DNA of 61,360 bases from Tritonibacter horizontis. Its GTDB lineage: Bacteria > Pseudomonadota > Alphaproteobacteria > Rhodobacterales > Rhodobacteraceae. The stretch is taken from positions 1 through 61,360 of the forward strand of contig NZ_LPUY01000063.1 of the NCBI RefSeq assembly GCF_001518015.1, in the 5' to 3' direction. Position numbers and translations under genes: made by a program. Shown here piece after piece: positions 16,154 to 25,422 of this stretch (the stretch's first letter is position 1; the number at the start of each line of letters is the position of its first letter). Under the pieces are notes generated by a model. That model ran no database searches and had not been told where the DNA came from. It saw nothing but the letters and a program-made list of their open reading frames with translations.

Positions 16154-17491
16154 ATGAAGAAATTTGCGATGGCGGCTCTGGGCGGGACGCTTGCGGGCAT
16201 AGTGGCGACGACCTATGTCGCGGCGCCTTTACTGGCTCAGGAAAGCAACGAGACCTCCGTATACGAGCAGCTGGATCTGTTTGGTGACATCTTTGAACGC
16301 ATCCGGGCGCAATACGTCGAAGATGTGGACGAGACAGAGCTGATCGAAGCAGCCATCGGCGGCATGCTGCAGTCGCTTGATCCGCACTCCAGCTATTTGT
16401 CCCCCGATGACGCCAGCAAGATGCGTGTCCAGACCCGTGGCGAATTCGGCGGGCTGGGGATCGAGGTCACCCAGGAAGACGGCTTTGTCAAAGTGGTCTC
16501 GCCGATGGACGACACCCCGGCCTATGACGCCGGTGTCGAGGCCGGCGATTTCATCACCCATGTTGATGGCGAGAGCCTGCTTGGCCTGTCGCTGGACGAG
16601 GCGGTCGAACTGATGCGCGGTCCTGTCGGCTCCGAGATCATCATCACCGTGGTGCGCGAGGGCGAGGACGAACCCTTCGAGATTTCTATCATTCGCGACA
16701 CCATCACCATGACCGCCGTGCGAGCCCGTACCGAAGGCGACACCGTGGTGCTGCGGGTGACGACCTTCAATGAACAGACCACGCCGAACCTCGAAGAAAG
16801 CCTGAAAGAGCAGGCCGAGGAACTTGGTGGTATGGACAGTGTCAACGGCATCGTGCTGGATTTGCGCAACAACCCCGGTGGTTTGCTCAACCAGGCGATC
16901 AGCGTCGCCGACAGTTTCCTTGAAAGTGGCGAAATCGTCTCGACCCGGGGCCGCAACCCCGAGGATGGCGAGCGGTTCAACGCCTCGCCGGGGGATCTGG
17001 TCGGGGGCAAGCCGATTGTTGTGCTGATCAACGGTGGGTCTGCATCGGCCTCGGAAATTGTTGCCGGCGCGTTGCAGGATCATCGCCGGGCAATCGTCGT
17101 GGGGACAAAATCCTTCGGCAAAGGGTCGGTTCAGACGGTCATGCCACTGCGCGGCGATGGGGCGATGCGCCTGACCACGGCGCGGTATTACACGCCGTCG
17201 GGCCGCTCGATCCAGGCGCTGGGCGTCAGCCCGGACATCGTCGTCGAACAGCCCCGCCGCCGCCCGGAGACAGAGGAAGACGACGAGGCCAACAGCGTCT
17301 TTAATCCCCGCTCCGAGGCAGACCTGCGCGGCCGTCTCAATAACGACAGCCTGTCCGAAGACGAGGTGCGCCAGATCGAGGCGGATCGCGAAAAGGCGGA
17401 AAAAGCGGCCGAACTGCGCGAAGAGGACTACCAGCTGGCCTATGCCATCGACATCCTCAAGGGCCTGTCAGCGCTGGGTCCCAAGGATTAA
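16154..17491 (+). CDS. ctpA: S41-family C-terminal processing peptidase
   Basis: 445 residues. A signal peptide or anchor covers residues 1-29, a PDZ domain about 90-180 (GGLGIEVTQEDGFVKVVSP, with carboxylate-loop GLGI) and the S41 catalytic domain about 190-380. The Ser/Lys dyad is Ser298 in GGSASASEI and Lys323 in GTKSFGKGSVQ, spaced 25 residues as in Prc and CtpB. The C-terminal tail is acidic and helical. The periplasmic protease probably acts in envelope and murein maintenance with the EnvC-like neighbour. The start at 16154 gives MKKFAMAA; a GTG at 16139 overlapping envC is less likely. Confidence 0.96.
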   Translation: MKKFAMAALGGTLAGIVATTYVAAPLLAQESNETSVYEQLDLFGDIFERIRAQYVEDVDETELIEAAIGGMLQSLDPHSSYLSPDDASKMRVQTRGEFGGLGIEVTQEDGFVKVVSPMDDTPAYDAGVEAGDFITHVDGESLLGLSLDEAVELMRGPVGSEIIITVVREGEDEPFEISIIRDTITMTAVRARTEGDTVVLRVTTFNEQTTPNLEESLKEQAEELGGMDSVNGIVLDLRNNPGGLLNQAISVADSFLESGEIVSTRGRNPEDGERFNASPGDLVGGKPIVVLINGGSASASEIVAGALQDHRRAIVVGTKSFGKGSVQTVMPLRGDGAMRLTTARYYTPSGRSIQALGVSPDIVVEQPRRRPETEEDDEANSVFNPRSEADLRGRLNNDSLSEDEVRQIEADREKAEKAAELREEDYQLAYAIDILKGLSALGPKD

Positions 17492-17513
17492 GCCCCGCAT
17501 CATGTGTTCTATC

Positions 17514-17546
17514 AAGGCCGTCCCGCACTTCGGGGCGGCCTTTGTC
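17514..17546 (+). terminator. Terminator after ctpA
   Basis: AAGGCCG at 17514-17520 pairs with CGGCCTT at 17536-17542, extended by TCCC/GGGG around a short loop and followed by TTTGTCGTT. It ends the gpmI-envC-ctpA operon. Confidence 0.7.
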
Positions 17547-17644
17547 GTTGCTCCCCTGGCCGCGGCGTTTCGGGGGCCGCAAAAAGACGAATAGACGCCC
17601 GAATTTCGGCGGCATTGCCATTGGCCAGGGGGTAAAACGATCTC

Positions 17645-18733
17645 ATGATGATGTTTGACCTGCCCGATTCCCAAACCCTCTATGCGGCGCTTCTGGCGCG
17701 CGATGCAGCCTATGACGGGCGCGCCTATGTTGGTGTGTCCTCGACCGGGATTTTTTGTCGTCTGACCTGTCCGGCGCGAAAACCCAAATACGAGAACTGC
17801 CAGTTCTTCGACACGCCCGGTGCCTGTATCGAAGCCGGGTTCCGGGCCTGCAAGCGGTGCCACCCACTCAGCGCGGCTGCGGGGAATGACCCGATGGTGC
17901 AATCGCTTTTGGCTGCCTTGGATCAGCGCCCGGCCTATCGTTGGGCCGAGGGCGACATCGTGGCGCTTGGCCATGATCCATCAACCGTGCGCCGCGCTTT
18001 CAAACGTCAGTTCGGGATCACCTTTCTGGAAATGGCCAGGCAGCGGCGCCTGCGCGAGGGGTTCACCGCGCTTGGCGCCGGCGAACCGGTGATCGCGGCG
18101 CAGATCGACGCGGGCTTTGACAGTCCCAGCGCCTTTCGCGCGGCCTTTGCCCGGCTTGTGGGGATCGCGCCGGGGGCCTTTCGCAAGGATGCACAGCTTT
18201 TGGTGGATTGGATCGACACGCCTCTGGGGGCGATGTTGGCCGTGGCCTGTCAGCACCGGCTGCATCTGTTGGAATTCGCCGACCGCAAGGCCTTGCCGCG
18301 CGAAGTGGCGAAACTGCAGAAACGCCAGCCCGGGGGTCTCGGCTTTGGACGCCCCGCCGTGACCGATCAGGCGGCAGAGGAACTGGCGCGGTATTTCTCC
18401 GGTCAAACGGCCCGGTTCGAGACCCCTCTGGCCTATCACGGCACCGCCTTTGAAACCGAGGTCTGGCGCGCGTTGCGCGACATTCCGGTCGGCCAGACCC
18501 GCAGCTACGGAGCATTGGCCCGGGATCTTGGTCGGGCGGGCGCAAGCCGCGCGGTGGCACGGGCGAATGGGGCCAACCAGATCGCCGTGATGATCCCCTG
18601 CCACCGGGTTCTGGGCGCGGATGGGTCGTTGACCGGCTACGGCGGCGGGCTCTGGCGCAAACAACGGCTGATCGAAATCGAACGCAGCCTTGCTGCTGCG
18701 GCGACCGAACCGGCGCAGCGCGCCAAGGCCTGA
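17645..18733 (+). CDS. ada: Bifunctional transcriptional activator / DNA alkylation repair protein Ada
   Basis: 362 residues. The N-terminal zinc domain has Cys38, Cys42, Cys69 and Cys72, the same numbering as E. coli Ada; Cys38 would accept methyl groups from phosphotriesters. An AraC-type helix-turn-helix spans about 85-180 (FGITFLEMARQRRLREG). The O6-alkylguanine methyltransferase domain (~190-345) has its acceptor Cys319 in IPCHRVLG. It repairs methylated DNA and, once methylated, probably activates its own regulon. No alkB or alkA is adjacent. The first of three consecutive ATGs was chosen because it gives E. coli numbering. Confidence 0.97.
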   Translation: MMMFDLPDSQTLYAALLARDAAYDGRAYVGVSSTGIFCRLTCPARKPKYENCQFFDTPGACIEAGFRACKRCHPLSAAAGNDPMVQSLLAALDQRPAYRWAEGDIVALGHDPSTVRRAFKRQFGITFLEMARQRRLREGFTALGAGEPVIAAQIDAGFDSPSAFRAAFARLVGIAPGAFRKDAQLLVDWIDTPLGAMLAVACQHRLHLLEFADRKALPREVAKLQKRQPGGLGFGRPAVTDQAAEELARYFSGQTARFETPLAYHGTAFETEVWRALRDIPVGQTRSYGALARDLGRAGASRAVARANGANQIAVMIPCHRVLGADGSLTGYGGGLWRKQRLIEIERSLAAAATEPAQRAKA

Positions 18734-18742
18734 GGATGCGCT

Positions 18743-19120
18743 TCAGGCGGTTTCCAGGCAGTGGCGCCGAAAGGCCCGTTTCAGCATGTCCAGCTCGGCC
18801 CGCAACAGCGCTATTTCGGCGCGCAGATCATCGGCCAGCGGCTCGCCGGAGATCACAGTGAAATCGCCCAGTTTCGTACCCGTCGCTTCATCATAGATGA
18901 CAAAGCACTGCACCCCGTCGCCCAGCGCCTCTGCCGGGACCGGGATCGACAGATGCCAGCTGCCTGCCGTCTCGGCCGCCCGCAGGGTCACCCCGTCGAT
19001 CTTTCGGTCCAGCAGCCGCACCGTTACGCCGGGCTGCGAGCCCGGGGTGTCGGCGCTGTCGATCACGCCCTCCCAGACGCCGCCGTGAAACCGGATCTTG
19101 TTCAGGGTCAATGCGCTCAT
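18743..19120 (-). CDS. Conserved hypothetical protein
   Basis: 125 residues. The N-terminal two thirds are rich in beta strand (GVWEGVIDS, VTVRLLDRKIDGVTL, VQCFVIYDEATGTKLGDFTVI). A C-terminal amphipathic helix (AEIALLRAELDMLKRAFRR) may form a coiled coil. No signal peptide. GGGAGACACATC precedes the ATG, a good ribosome binding site. I do not recognise a characterised family. It is 24 bases downstream of the next hypothetical gene on the same strand, so they may be cotranscribed. Confidence 0.72.
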   Translation of the reverse strand: MSALTLNKIRFHGGVWEGVIDSADTPGSQPGVTVRLLDRKIDGVTLRAAETAGSWHLSIPVPAEALGDGVQCFVIYDEATGTKLGDFTVISGEPLADDLRAEIALLRAELDMLKRAFRRHCLETA

Positions 19121-19144
19121 GATGTGTCTCCCAACGGGTTCCGG

Positions 19145-19906
19145 TCAGATATTGGCGCGCAGATACCGGGCAAAGGTGATATCGTGCAACACCACCTGGT
19201 TCATGTCCGGCGCTTCAAAGATCAGGTCGATCCAGGCGTTTTCGATGCGTTTCTCGTTCAGGCGTGAATAGGCCAGATCATACTCTACCGTGACGTTTTT
19301 CTCGCCCGGTGGCAGTTCCCGCACCCATTGTTCGGTATTGGGGCCGTGCTTGATGTTGAGGCGCGAGAAGATCTCGATCGGCTTTTCGGTTTCGACAATA
19401 CAGTCCATCCGGATCAGATGTTCCCGGGTCAGCCCCGCCATCGACTCGCCCGGCAGGTCAATGACCAGCGACAGGAAAGAGCCGTCAAACTTGAAGACAT
19501 CCATCCGCAGACCAAAGGGGGCCATGTCCTCCTCGCGGGTGTTGCGCAGCTGGCGCAGGGTCAGTTCCGAAATTCTGCAGTCGTGGAACATCTTCACTTC
19601 GCTGCCCAATTGCGTCTTGCTGGGCACCGAGGACACGCCAAGCACGGGCAGCGGGCCGCGCCAGACCTCGGGACGCCAGGACCAGTCGGTGCCGTGCGGG
19701 CGTGGAAAAAACGACGATCCGACAAGCGGCAGGGCCAGTCGGTTGTCTGCGACATGGAGTAGCTGGTCGAGATGTCCGCGCAGTTTGCGGGCCTCGTTGC
19801 GCTGTTGCCGCAAGCGCGACAGGGGCGTCGTCGCCGCGCTGCGGGCCAGCCTGCGCCACCGGCGCAGCGCCGCCCGGCCTAACAGTTGATCAAATCGTTT
19901 GCCCAT
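19145..19906 (-). CDS. Conserved Rhodobacteraceae hypothetical protein (probably DUF6478)
   Basis: 253 residues. A basic N-terminal helical region (GRAALRRWRRLARSA) is followed by a mixed alpha/beta body with WSWRPEVWRGPL and RMDVFKFDGSFLSLVIDLP, ending in a beta-rich segment. No signal peptide or membrane span. From memory it resembles a family annotated DUF6478 in Rhodobacteraceae. Its function is unknown. It is transcribed towards the 125-residue hypothetical gene. Confidence 0.72.
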   Translation of the reverse strand: MGKRFDQLLGRAALRRWRRLARSAATTPLSRLRQQRNEARKLRGHLDQLLHVADNRLALPLVGSSFFPRPHGTDWSWRPEVWRGPLPVLGVSSVPSKTQLGSEVKMFHDCRISELTLRQLRNTREEDMAPFGLRMDVFKFDGSFLSLVIDLPGESMAGLTREHLIRMDCIVETEKPIEIFSRLNIKHGPNTEQWVRELPPGEKNVTVEYDLAYSRLNEKRIENAWIDLIFEAPDMNQVVLHDITFARYLRANI

Positions 19907-20028
19907 TCTGCCCCCGCGGGTCGCGTTCTCGCGTGTTCCCCGTGCATGTGCTGCGCGGATTTTCCCGACATATTAACGGATTAGGCGTCGCGCCAAAAGA
20001 CGTTTCTGCGGTCATGAACAGGCGATGC

Positions 20029-20883
20029 TCAGCCGCTGGTCGCATCCGCTGCTGCAGACGTCGCGGCGTCAGCCGCAGCCCCGACCCGCCCGGCCCGTCC
20101 AATCTGCCAGACCCGCGCGCGGGGGCGTGTTGTCTCGACGGGGGCCGCGTCTCCGGGGTCGGCTGGGGTTGTGGCCTCGGCCAATTGGGTGGCGTTGCGG
20201 GTTGCGCGCATGAACTCCTGGATCAATCGCGCGCCCTTCTCGCCCAGATAGCTGCTGCCCTCGGGCGCATAAAGCGCAACAGAGACCAAATGCCCACGGA
20301 TCACAAACGCGCCGCGCCAGTGGGTGCCGCTGGCCCCCAGCGCCGAATGGTCGCTCAGGTAGAGTTTGACCAGCGGGATGTCCCGGTCGCCTCTGGTTTC
20401 CAGCACCCGTGCCGCCGTCCGCGACGCCGTAAAGGCAGAGCGCAGGGCCTCTGCCGTGGGGGTCGGTGTGTTTTCCGCGACCGTGCCCACCGTGGCCGTC
20501 AGCATCGCGCCCTCGCTGGTGCGAAAACCGCCAAAGGCGCTAAGCCGGTCACAGCGCGCCAGCATGGCAAAGCCGCCGGTCGTGGTGTGTTCTTCCATCT
20601 GCGCGTCAAAGCAGAACCCGCTGGGGGCCGCCAGCACCAGCGTGCCTTCGCCAAAGACCGCCGTCAGCGCCTTGCCCCGCCCGATGCCGGGGCGCGATTG
20701 GATTTCACCGGCAGGGGCAAAGGCCAGGCGGTTGCCCTCCATGCAGCCCGACACCAGCACGACAGGCAGCAGCACCAGCGCCAGCCGGGTCAGAAAACGG
20801 CGAACCGGCCCTCGGGCCCGTTGCGCCCCAAGCGCCCCAACTCTGGTGCGGTGCCGTGTTTGTCTCAACCCCGTTCGTGCCAA
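20029..20883 (-). CDS. Predicted lipoprotein of unknown function
   Basis: 284 residues from a TTG at 20883, which has GAGG seven bases upstream; no ATG is available before the signal. A long Arg-rich N-region precedes a hydrophobic core ending VLVSGC, a lipobox. The mature part reads like a compact domain with FGEGTLVLAAPSGFCFD and a paired cysteine in AMLARCDRL. The C-terminal ~60 residues are low complexity (Ala, Pro, Arg). Family not recognised. The unusually long Arg-rich N-region (~20 residues) leaves the start uncertain. A TTG at 20868 is the alternative. Confidence 0.65.
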   Translation of the reverse strand: MARTGLRQTRHRTRVGALGAQRARGPVRRFLTRLALVLLPVVLVSGCMEGNRLAFAPAGEIQSRPGIGRGKALTAVFGEGTLVLAAPSGFCFDAQMEEHTTTGGFAMLARCDRLSAFGGFRTSEGAMLTATVGTVAENTPTPTAEALRSAFTASRTAARVLETRGDRDIPLVKLYLSDHSALGASGTHWRGAFVIRGHLVSVALYAPEGSSYLGEKGARLIQEFMRATRNATQLAEATTPADPGDAAPVETTRPRARVWQIGRAGRVGAAADAATSAAADATSG

Positions 20884-21179
20884 ACTGTGCCCTCGTCCGA
20901 TCCCGCCATGCGCCCCGCAGCGTAACCCGGTGGCTGTGTTTTCCTAGACAAAAGATTTAAACACAGCCTTGAAACGGAACAAGACCTAAGGCGGAGTCGC
21001 GCTTGAAGCCTTGAATTGGGCCGGTGAGGCGCTTACTTGACGCCCCTTCGCCAGAACGAGCCCGCCGAATCGGCTGCCTGGATATGGCGTGATCCCAGAG
21101 TTTCGTCCGTCGCGACCGCATCCGCCACTTCCAGCCCGCCCGATCCGATGGCGGACCCGACCCACAGAAAGGACAAGGC

Positions 21180-24100
21180 GTGGAGCCGAGTCTGTTTTCC
21201 TTTATCTGGCGCTACTCGAAACGGCAGCAACTTGGTCTGTTGCTGCTGACCATCGTCACGTTTCCGCTGCTCTATGCGACGCTGGAATTGCCCAAGCGGA
21301 TCGTCAACGATGCCATTGGCGCGCCTTCGGATACGGTTGAGGTCTGGGGACATCGGCTGACGACCGAAAACTTCCTGCTGGTGCTGTGCTTTGGTTTTCT
21401 GGCGGCGGTGCTGGCCAGCGGCCTGATGAAGATGCGCCTCAATACGCTCAAAGGGGTCTTGTCGGAACGTCTGTTGCGGCGTCTGCGGTATCAGATGATT
21501 TCGCGCATGATGCGCTTTCCCACCAGCTATTTCCGCACCACCAGCCAGGGCGAGATGGTGTCGATGATCACCTCGGAATCCGAACCCATGGGCGGGTTGA
21601 TGGGGGATGCGGTGGCGCAGCCGGCATTCCAGGCCGGCCAGATGCTGACCATCGTGGTGTTTCTTTTCGTGCAGAGCGTCTGGTTCGGTCTGGCCTCGGT
21701 GGCGCTGATCCCGCTGCAGGCCTGGTTGATCCCGATGCTGCAACGCCAGATCAACCTGTTGAACAAGGATCGCATCGCCGAAGTGCGCGCCCTGGCGTCG
21801 GAAATCGGCGAAACGGCGGCGGGCCTCAGCGATCTGCGCACCAATGGCGGCTGGCGCTATCGGCTGGCGCAGGTGTCAAACCGTCTGGGCCGCCTGTTCG
21901 AGATCCGCCGCCGCATCTTCATGAAAAAGTTCTTCATGAAGTTCCTCAACAATCTGATCGGTCATCTGACGCCGTTTTTCTTTTACTCTGTTGGCGGCAT
22001 TCTGGCGATCCGGGGCGAGATCACGGTGGGGGCGCTGGTCGCCGCGCTGGCCGCCTACAAGGACCTTTCCGGCCCCTGGCGCGAGCTGCTGACCTATTAC
22101 AACCAGGTGCAGGACATGTCCTTGCGCTGGCAGGTGATGGCCGAGAAATTCGCACCCCCCGGCATGATCGACGCCGCTTTGTTCGAAGGCGAACCGACAG
22201 AGGTGCCGCATCTGCGCGGCGTCATTGAACTGCGCGATGTCACGGTGAAGGATGCCGAGGGCAAGCCGATCCTTGACGGTCTGAACCTGACCATCCCGGC
22301 GGGAGCGCAGGTCGCAATCCAGAGTAGTTCCGCCGCCGAACGTCAGGCGCTGGCGCAGGTGCTCACCCGTGACGTCTTGCCGGCGCGGGGCGAGGTGGTG
22401 ATCGCAGGCCGCCCGCTGCAGACCCTGCATCAGGCTGTGATTGCGACGCGGATCGGCTATGCCTTCAGCGCGCCCTATCTGTTTGACGGCTCGCTTGGGG
22501 ACAACGTCCTGATGCCGTTGCGCAATCGCCCCCGCGCCAACGAACCCGAGGTGCAGCTGTTGCAACGGGCCGAGGCGGTACGGGCGGGCAACAGCGCCGA
22601 TCCCCTGCATGCGGATTGGGTGAACCCGGATTTGGCCGGGCTTGGTTCGGAACAGGATCTGCGCGACTGGTGGTTCCAGCTGGTCGAGGCGATGGGCGTC
22701 GATGGTCAGCTGTTCCACCGCACGCTGCACGCCCGGCTGCAGGATCGCCATCGCGCGCTTGAATCGCAGATCACGGCGCTGCGCCCCCAGATCGAGGCCC
22801 GGCTGGCAGAGCAGGGCCTGCGCGATGTCGTCTATCGCTTCCTGCCCGATCTCTACAATCCAGCGCTGCCCCTGGCCGAGAACATGATGTTCGCCTTTGC
22901 GGTCGCGCCGGTGCCGACGGAGCTGTTCACCGATCCCGACGGCCCGTTCCAGCGGGTCCTGCGCGCAGAGCGTCTCGAGGAGGAAACCCGCGCCATCAGC
23001 CTGGCGCTTCTGGATACGTTGAAGCGGACCTTTGGACGGGGCGACACCAGCCATCCGCTGTTCCGCAGGCTCGGCCTCGACGAAACGCTTTATGCGCAAA
23101 TCACTCAGGCGGCGGACCGCCATGCGGCCTGCGACAGCCTCAGCCGCGAGGATCGCGCGTTGCTGTGTACGCTGCCCTTCCTGTTGCCGGAGGAGCAGTT
23201 CGGACCGGGCCTGCCGCGCGCCTACAAGACGCAGATCCTGCGGCTCCGGGCGCGGCGCGGGGATCTGTTGCTGGCAGAGTGTGCCGGGGTCTATCGCCGC
23301 CTGCGATCCGACGAATACGCGCGCAAGCTGACGGTGCTGGAAAACGCTCTGTTTGGCCGGATCGCCACCCATGCCGGCGCCAAGGCACAGGCGGTAGAGG
23401 ATGTGGTGGCCGATGTGATGGCCGACCACGATCTGAAGGCTCGGCTGGCGCTGATGATCTACGACCTGCCCACTGGTCTTGGTGGGGCGCTGCTGGCGCC
23501 GGTGTTTCGCGAACGCGCGGCCTTTACCCGCGCTGCGATCAAACGGCCCGATATCCTGATCCTTGAACAGGTGCTGGCCAGCCATGATGCCGAAAGCCGC
23601 CTGAAAACCCGCACACGCCTGCAGGAACTGCTACCCAAAACCACCATGATCCATATCGAATCCCATTTCGAGAACCCCAGCCGCTATGACCTGTTCCTGG
23701 AGCTGAAGGACGGCCGCCTCGACGGGGCCGAGGCCTACCCCCGTCGGGCGCAGACCCGACCCGACGACAGCAGCGGCGATTTCGACCAGAAGCTTGCCAC
23801 CATCAGCGCGGTGGATCTGTTTGCCGGTCTGGACGCCCGCCAGCGCCGCCTGCTGGCCTTCTCCGCCTCCTGGGTGCGGGTGCCGACCGGGGCGGCGGTC
23901 TTTCGCGTGGGCGAGCCGGGCGACGCGGTCTATCTCTGTCTGTCCGGCCAGGCGGAGCTGCGCTTTCCGCAGGATGCCAGCCCGGTGAACCTTGTCGGCC
24001 CCGGTCGGCTGATTGGCGATCTTGCGGTGATTGTCGACGAGCCGCGCAGCCTGGATCTGATTGCGGTGGAGGACTGCGTGTTCCTGCGCATCGGCGCGGA

Positions 24101-24287
24101 AGAGTACCGCACGGTGATCGAAAGCGACATCTCGGTGGCGCTGCAACTGCTGAAAACCGTCTCGGGCCATCTGTCCGGCGCGGCTGTGGCGCTACAGGCC
24201 GCGCGGGCAAACCACCCCATGGTTACGCCCCCGACAGAAGACGGGCCCGCCGCCCAGGATGCGCCACCCGCGCCGCCGCCCGGCTAA
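21180..24287 (+). CDS. ABC-exporter-like protein with degenerate NBD, ~270-residue insertion and cNMP-binding-like domain
   Basis: 1035 residues, GTG start with AAGGA six bases upstream. Residues 1-320 form an exporter-type transmembrane domain with about six spans. An ABC domain starts near 346 (GVIELRDVTVKDAEGKPIL), but Walker A is replaced by AIQSSSAAERQAL (379-391). The Q-loop reads YAFSAPYLFDGSL, lacking the Gln. The distance from there to the signature region is ~325 residues instead of ~60. The signature reads TGLGGALLAPVF (765-776), and Walker B reads ILILEQ (792-797) for a normal hhhhDE. The D-loop survives as SHDAES. Residues 877-1000 resemble a cyclic-nucleotide-binding domain; the phosphate cassette is LIGDLAVIVDEPRS, with Asp947 for the usual Glu and Arg956 kept. 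It probably cannot hydrolyse ATP normally. Role unknown. Confidence 0.88.
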   Translation: MEPSLFSFIWRYSKRQQLGLLLLTIVTFPLLYATLELPKRIVNDAIGAPSDTVEVWGHRLTTENFLLVLCFGFLAAVLASGLMKMRLNTLKGVLSERLLRRLRYQMISRMMRFPTSYFRTTSQGEMVSMITSESEPMGGLMGDAVAQPAFQAGQMLTIVVFLFVQSVWFGLASVALIPLQAWLIPMLQRQINLLNKDRIAEVRALASEIGETAAGLSDLRTNGGWRYRLAQVSNRLGRLFEIRRRIFMKKFFMKFLNNLIGHLTPFFFYSVGGILAIRGEITVGALVAALAAYKDLSGPWRELLTYYNQVQDMSLRWQVMAEKFAPPGMIDAALFEGEPTEVPHLRGVIELRDVTVKDAEGKPILDGLNLTIPAGAQVAIQSSSAAERQALAQVLTRDVLPARGEVVIAGRPLQTLHQAVIATRIGYAFSAPYLFDGSLGDNVLMPLRNRPRANEPEVQLLQRAEAVRAGNSADPLHADWVNPDLAGLGSEQDLRDWWFQLVEAMGVDGQLFHRTLHARLQDRHRALESQITALRPQIEARLAEQGLRDVVYRFLPDLYNPALPLAENMMFAFAVAPVPTELFTDPDGPFQRVLRAERLEEETRAISLALLDTLKRTFGRGDTSHPLFRRLGLDETLYAQITQAADRHAACDSLSREDRALLCTLPFLLPEEQFGPGLPRAYKTQILRLRARRGDLLLAECAGVYRRLRSDEYARKLTVLENALFGRIATHAGAKAQAVEDVVADVMADHDLKARLALMIYDLPTGLGGALLAPVFRERAAFTRAAIKRPDILILEQVLASHDAESRLKTRTRLQELLPKTTMIHIESHFENPSRYDLFLELKDGRLDGAEAYPRRAQTRPDDSSGDFDQKLATISAVDLFAGLDARQRRLLAFSASWVRVPTGAAVFRVGEPGDAVYLCLSGQAELRFPQDASPVNLVGPGRLIGDLAVIVDEPRSLDLIAVEDCVFLRIGAEEYRTVIESDISVALQLLKTVSGHLSGAAVALQAARANHPMVTPPTEDGPAAQDAPPAPPPG

Positions 24288-24357
24288 GGTCCGATTGCAA
24301 TTGATGGCAACTGGCCTTATCTGGGGGTCAAACCGCCACCCAGGCAGAGGCCAATAG

Positions 24358-25314
24358 ATGAACTGGATCACCAACTACGTCCGCCCCAGGATCAACTCGA
24401 TCTTTTCGCGCCGCGAAGTGCCCGAGAACCTGTGGAGAAAATGCGATGAATGCGGCACCATGCTGTTTCACCGCGAGTTGAGCGACAATCAGAACGTCTG
24501 CACCAGCTGTGGCCACCACATGCATATCACACCGCGCGACCGGTTCGAGGCGCTGTTCGATGGCGGTGTGTTTGGCGAGGTCAAGGTCCCGGAACCCGTT
24601 GTTGATCCGCTGAAATTCCGCGATCAGAAACGCTATCCCGAACGGATGCGCGCGGCGCAGAAAAAGACCGGCGAAAAAGAGGCGATGCTGGTCGCTGTTG
24701 GCGAAATCGGCCGCACGCCCATCGTAGCGGCGGCGCAGGATTTCTCCTTCATGGGCGGGTCCATGGGGATGTATGTCGGCAATGCGATCATTGCCGCCGC
24801 ACAGGAAGCGGTCAAATTGCACCGCCCGCTTGTGCTCTTTGCGGCGGCCGGCGGGGCGCGCATGCAGGAGGGCATCCTGTCCCTGATGCAGATGCCGCGC
24901 ACCACCGTGGCCGTGCAGATGCTGAAAGAAGCCGGCCTGCCCTATATTGTGGTGCTGACCCATCCGACCACCGGCGGGGTCACCGCCTCCTATGCGATGC
25001 TGGGCGATGTGCATATCTCCGAACCCAACGCGCTGATCTGCTTTGCCGGGCCACGGGTGATCGAACAGACCATTCGCGAAAAGCTGCCCGAGGGGTTCCA
25101 GCGCGCGGAATACCTGCTGGATCACGGCATGCTGGACCGGGTGATTCCCCGGACCGAGCTGCGCGAAGAGCTGATCACCATCATTCGGATGCTGTTGAAC
25201 CTGCCGCCGCAGGTGCACGGCGACCTGCCCGCGCCCACACCTGAACCGGCGTTGATCGAAAAAGACGAAAACACCGCCAAGAGTGCCGCAAAACCGGAAG
25301 AAAAATCCGAATAA
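24358..25314 (+). CDS. accD: Acetyl-CoA carboxylase carboxyltransferase subunit beta
   Basis: 318 residues. The N-terminal zinc ribbon has Cys29, Cys32, Cys48 and Cys51 ([16 protein letters not shown]). The crotonase-like carboxyltransferase domain follows ([51 protein letters not shown]). With AccA it transfers CO2 from carboxybiotin to acetyl-CoA, giving malonyl-CoA for fatty acid synthesis. The C-terminal ~30 residues are a charged Lys/Glu/Ala tail. accD-folC is a common bacterial gene order, but here a terminator lies between the two. Confidence 0.98.
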   Translation: MNWITNYVRPRINSIFSRREVPENLWRKCDECGTMLFHRELSDNQNVCTSCGHHMHITPRDRFEALFDGGVFGEVKVPEPVVDPLKFRDQKRYPERMRAAQKKTGEKEAMLVAVGEIGRTPIVAAAQDFSFMGGSMGMYVGNAIIAAAQEAVKLHRPLVLFAAAGGARMQEGILSLMQMPRTTVAVQMLKEAGLPYIVVLTHPTTGGVTASYAMLGDVHISEPNALICFAGPRVIEQTIREKLPEGFQRAEYLLDHGMLDRVIPRTELREELITIIRMLLNLPPQVHGDLPAPTPEPALIEKDENTAKSAAKPEEKSE

Positions 25315-25339
25315 CGGCGCAACATCCGATTGCAAGCAG

Positions 25340-25391
25340 GCCCGCCTTGCCGCCACCGGGACCAACCCACAGGCGCGAGGCGGGCTTTTTT
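25340..25391 (+). terminator. Terminator or attenuator between accD and folC
   Basis: GCCCGCCT (25340-25347) pairs perfectly with AGGCGGGC (25378-25385), then TTTTTT. The 30-base loop is long for an intrinsic terminator, so partial readthrough into folC, 31 bases further on, is likely. Confidence 0.7.
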
Positions 25392-25422
25392 GATCCTGCC
25401 TTTTGATCCTGAGGCCGACGCC

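Noticed and set aside
21876-23585. A 569-codon minus-strand open frame inside the ABC/cNMP gene
   Set aside because: Antisense shadow; the plus strand carries recognisable transmembrane, ABC and cNMP-like domains.
21180-24287. Pseudogene status for the ABC/cNMP protein
   Set aside because: The frame is intact over 1035 codons with a good ribosome binding site and coherent domains; it looks maintained.
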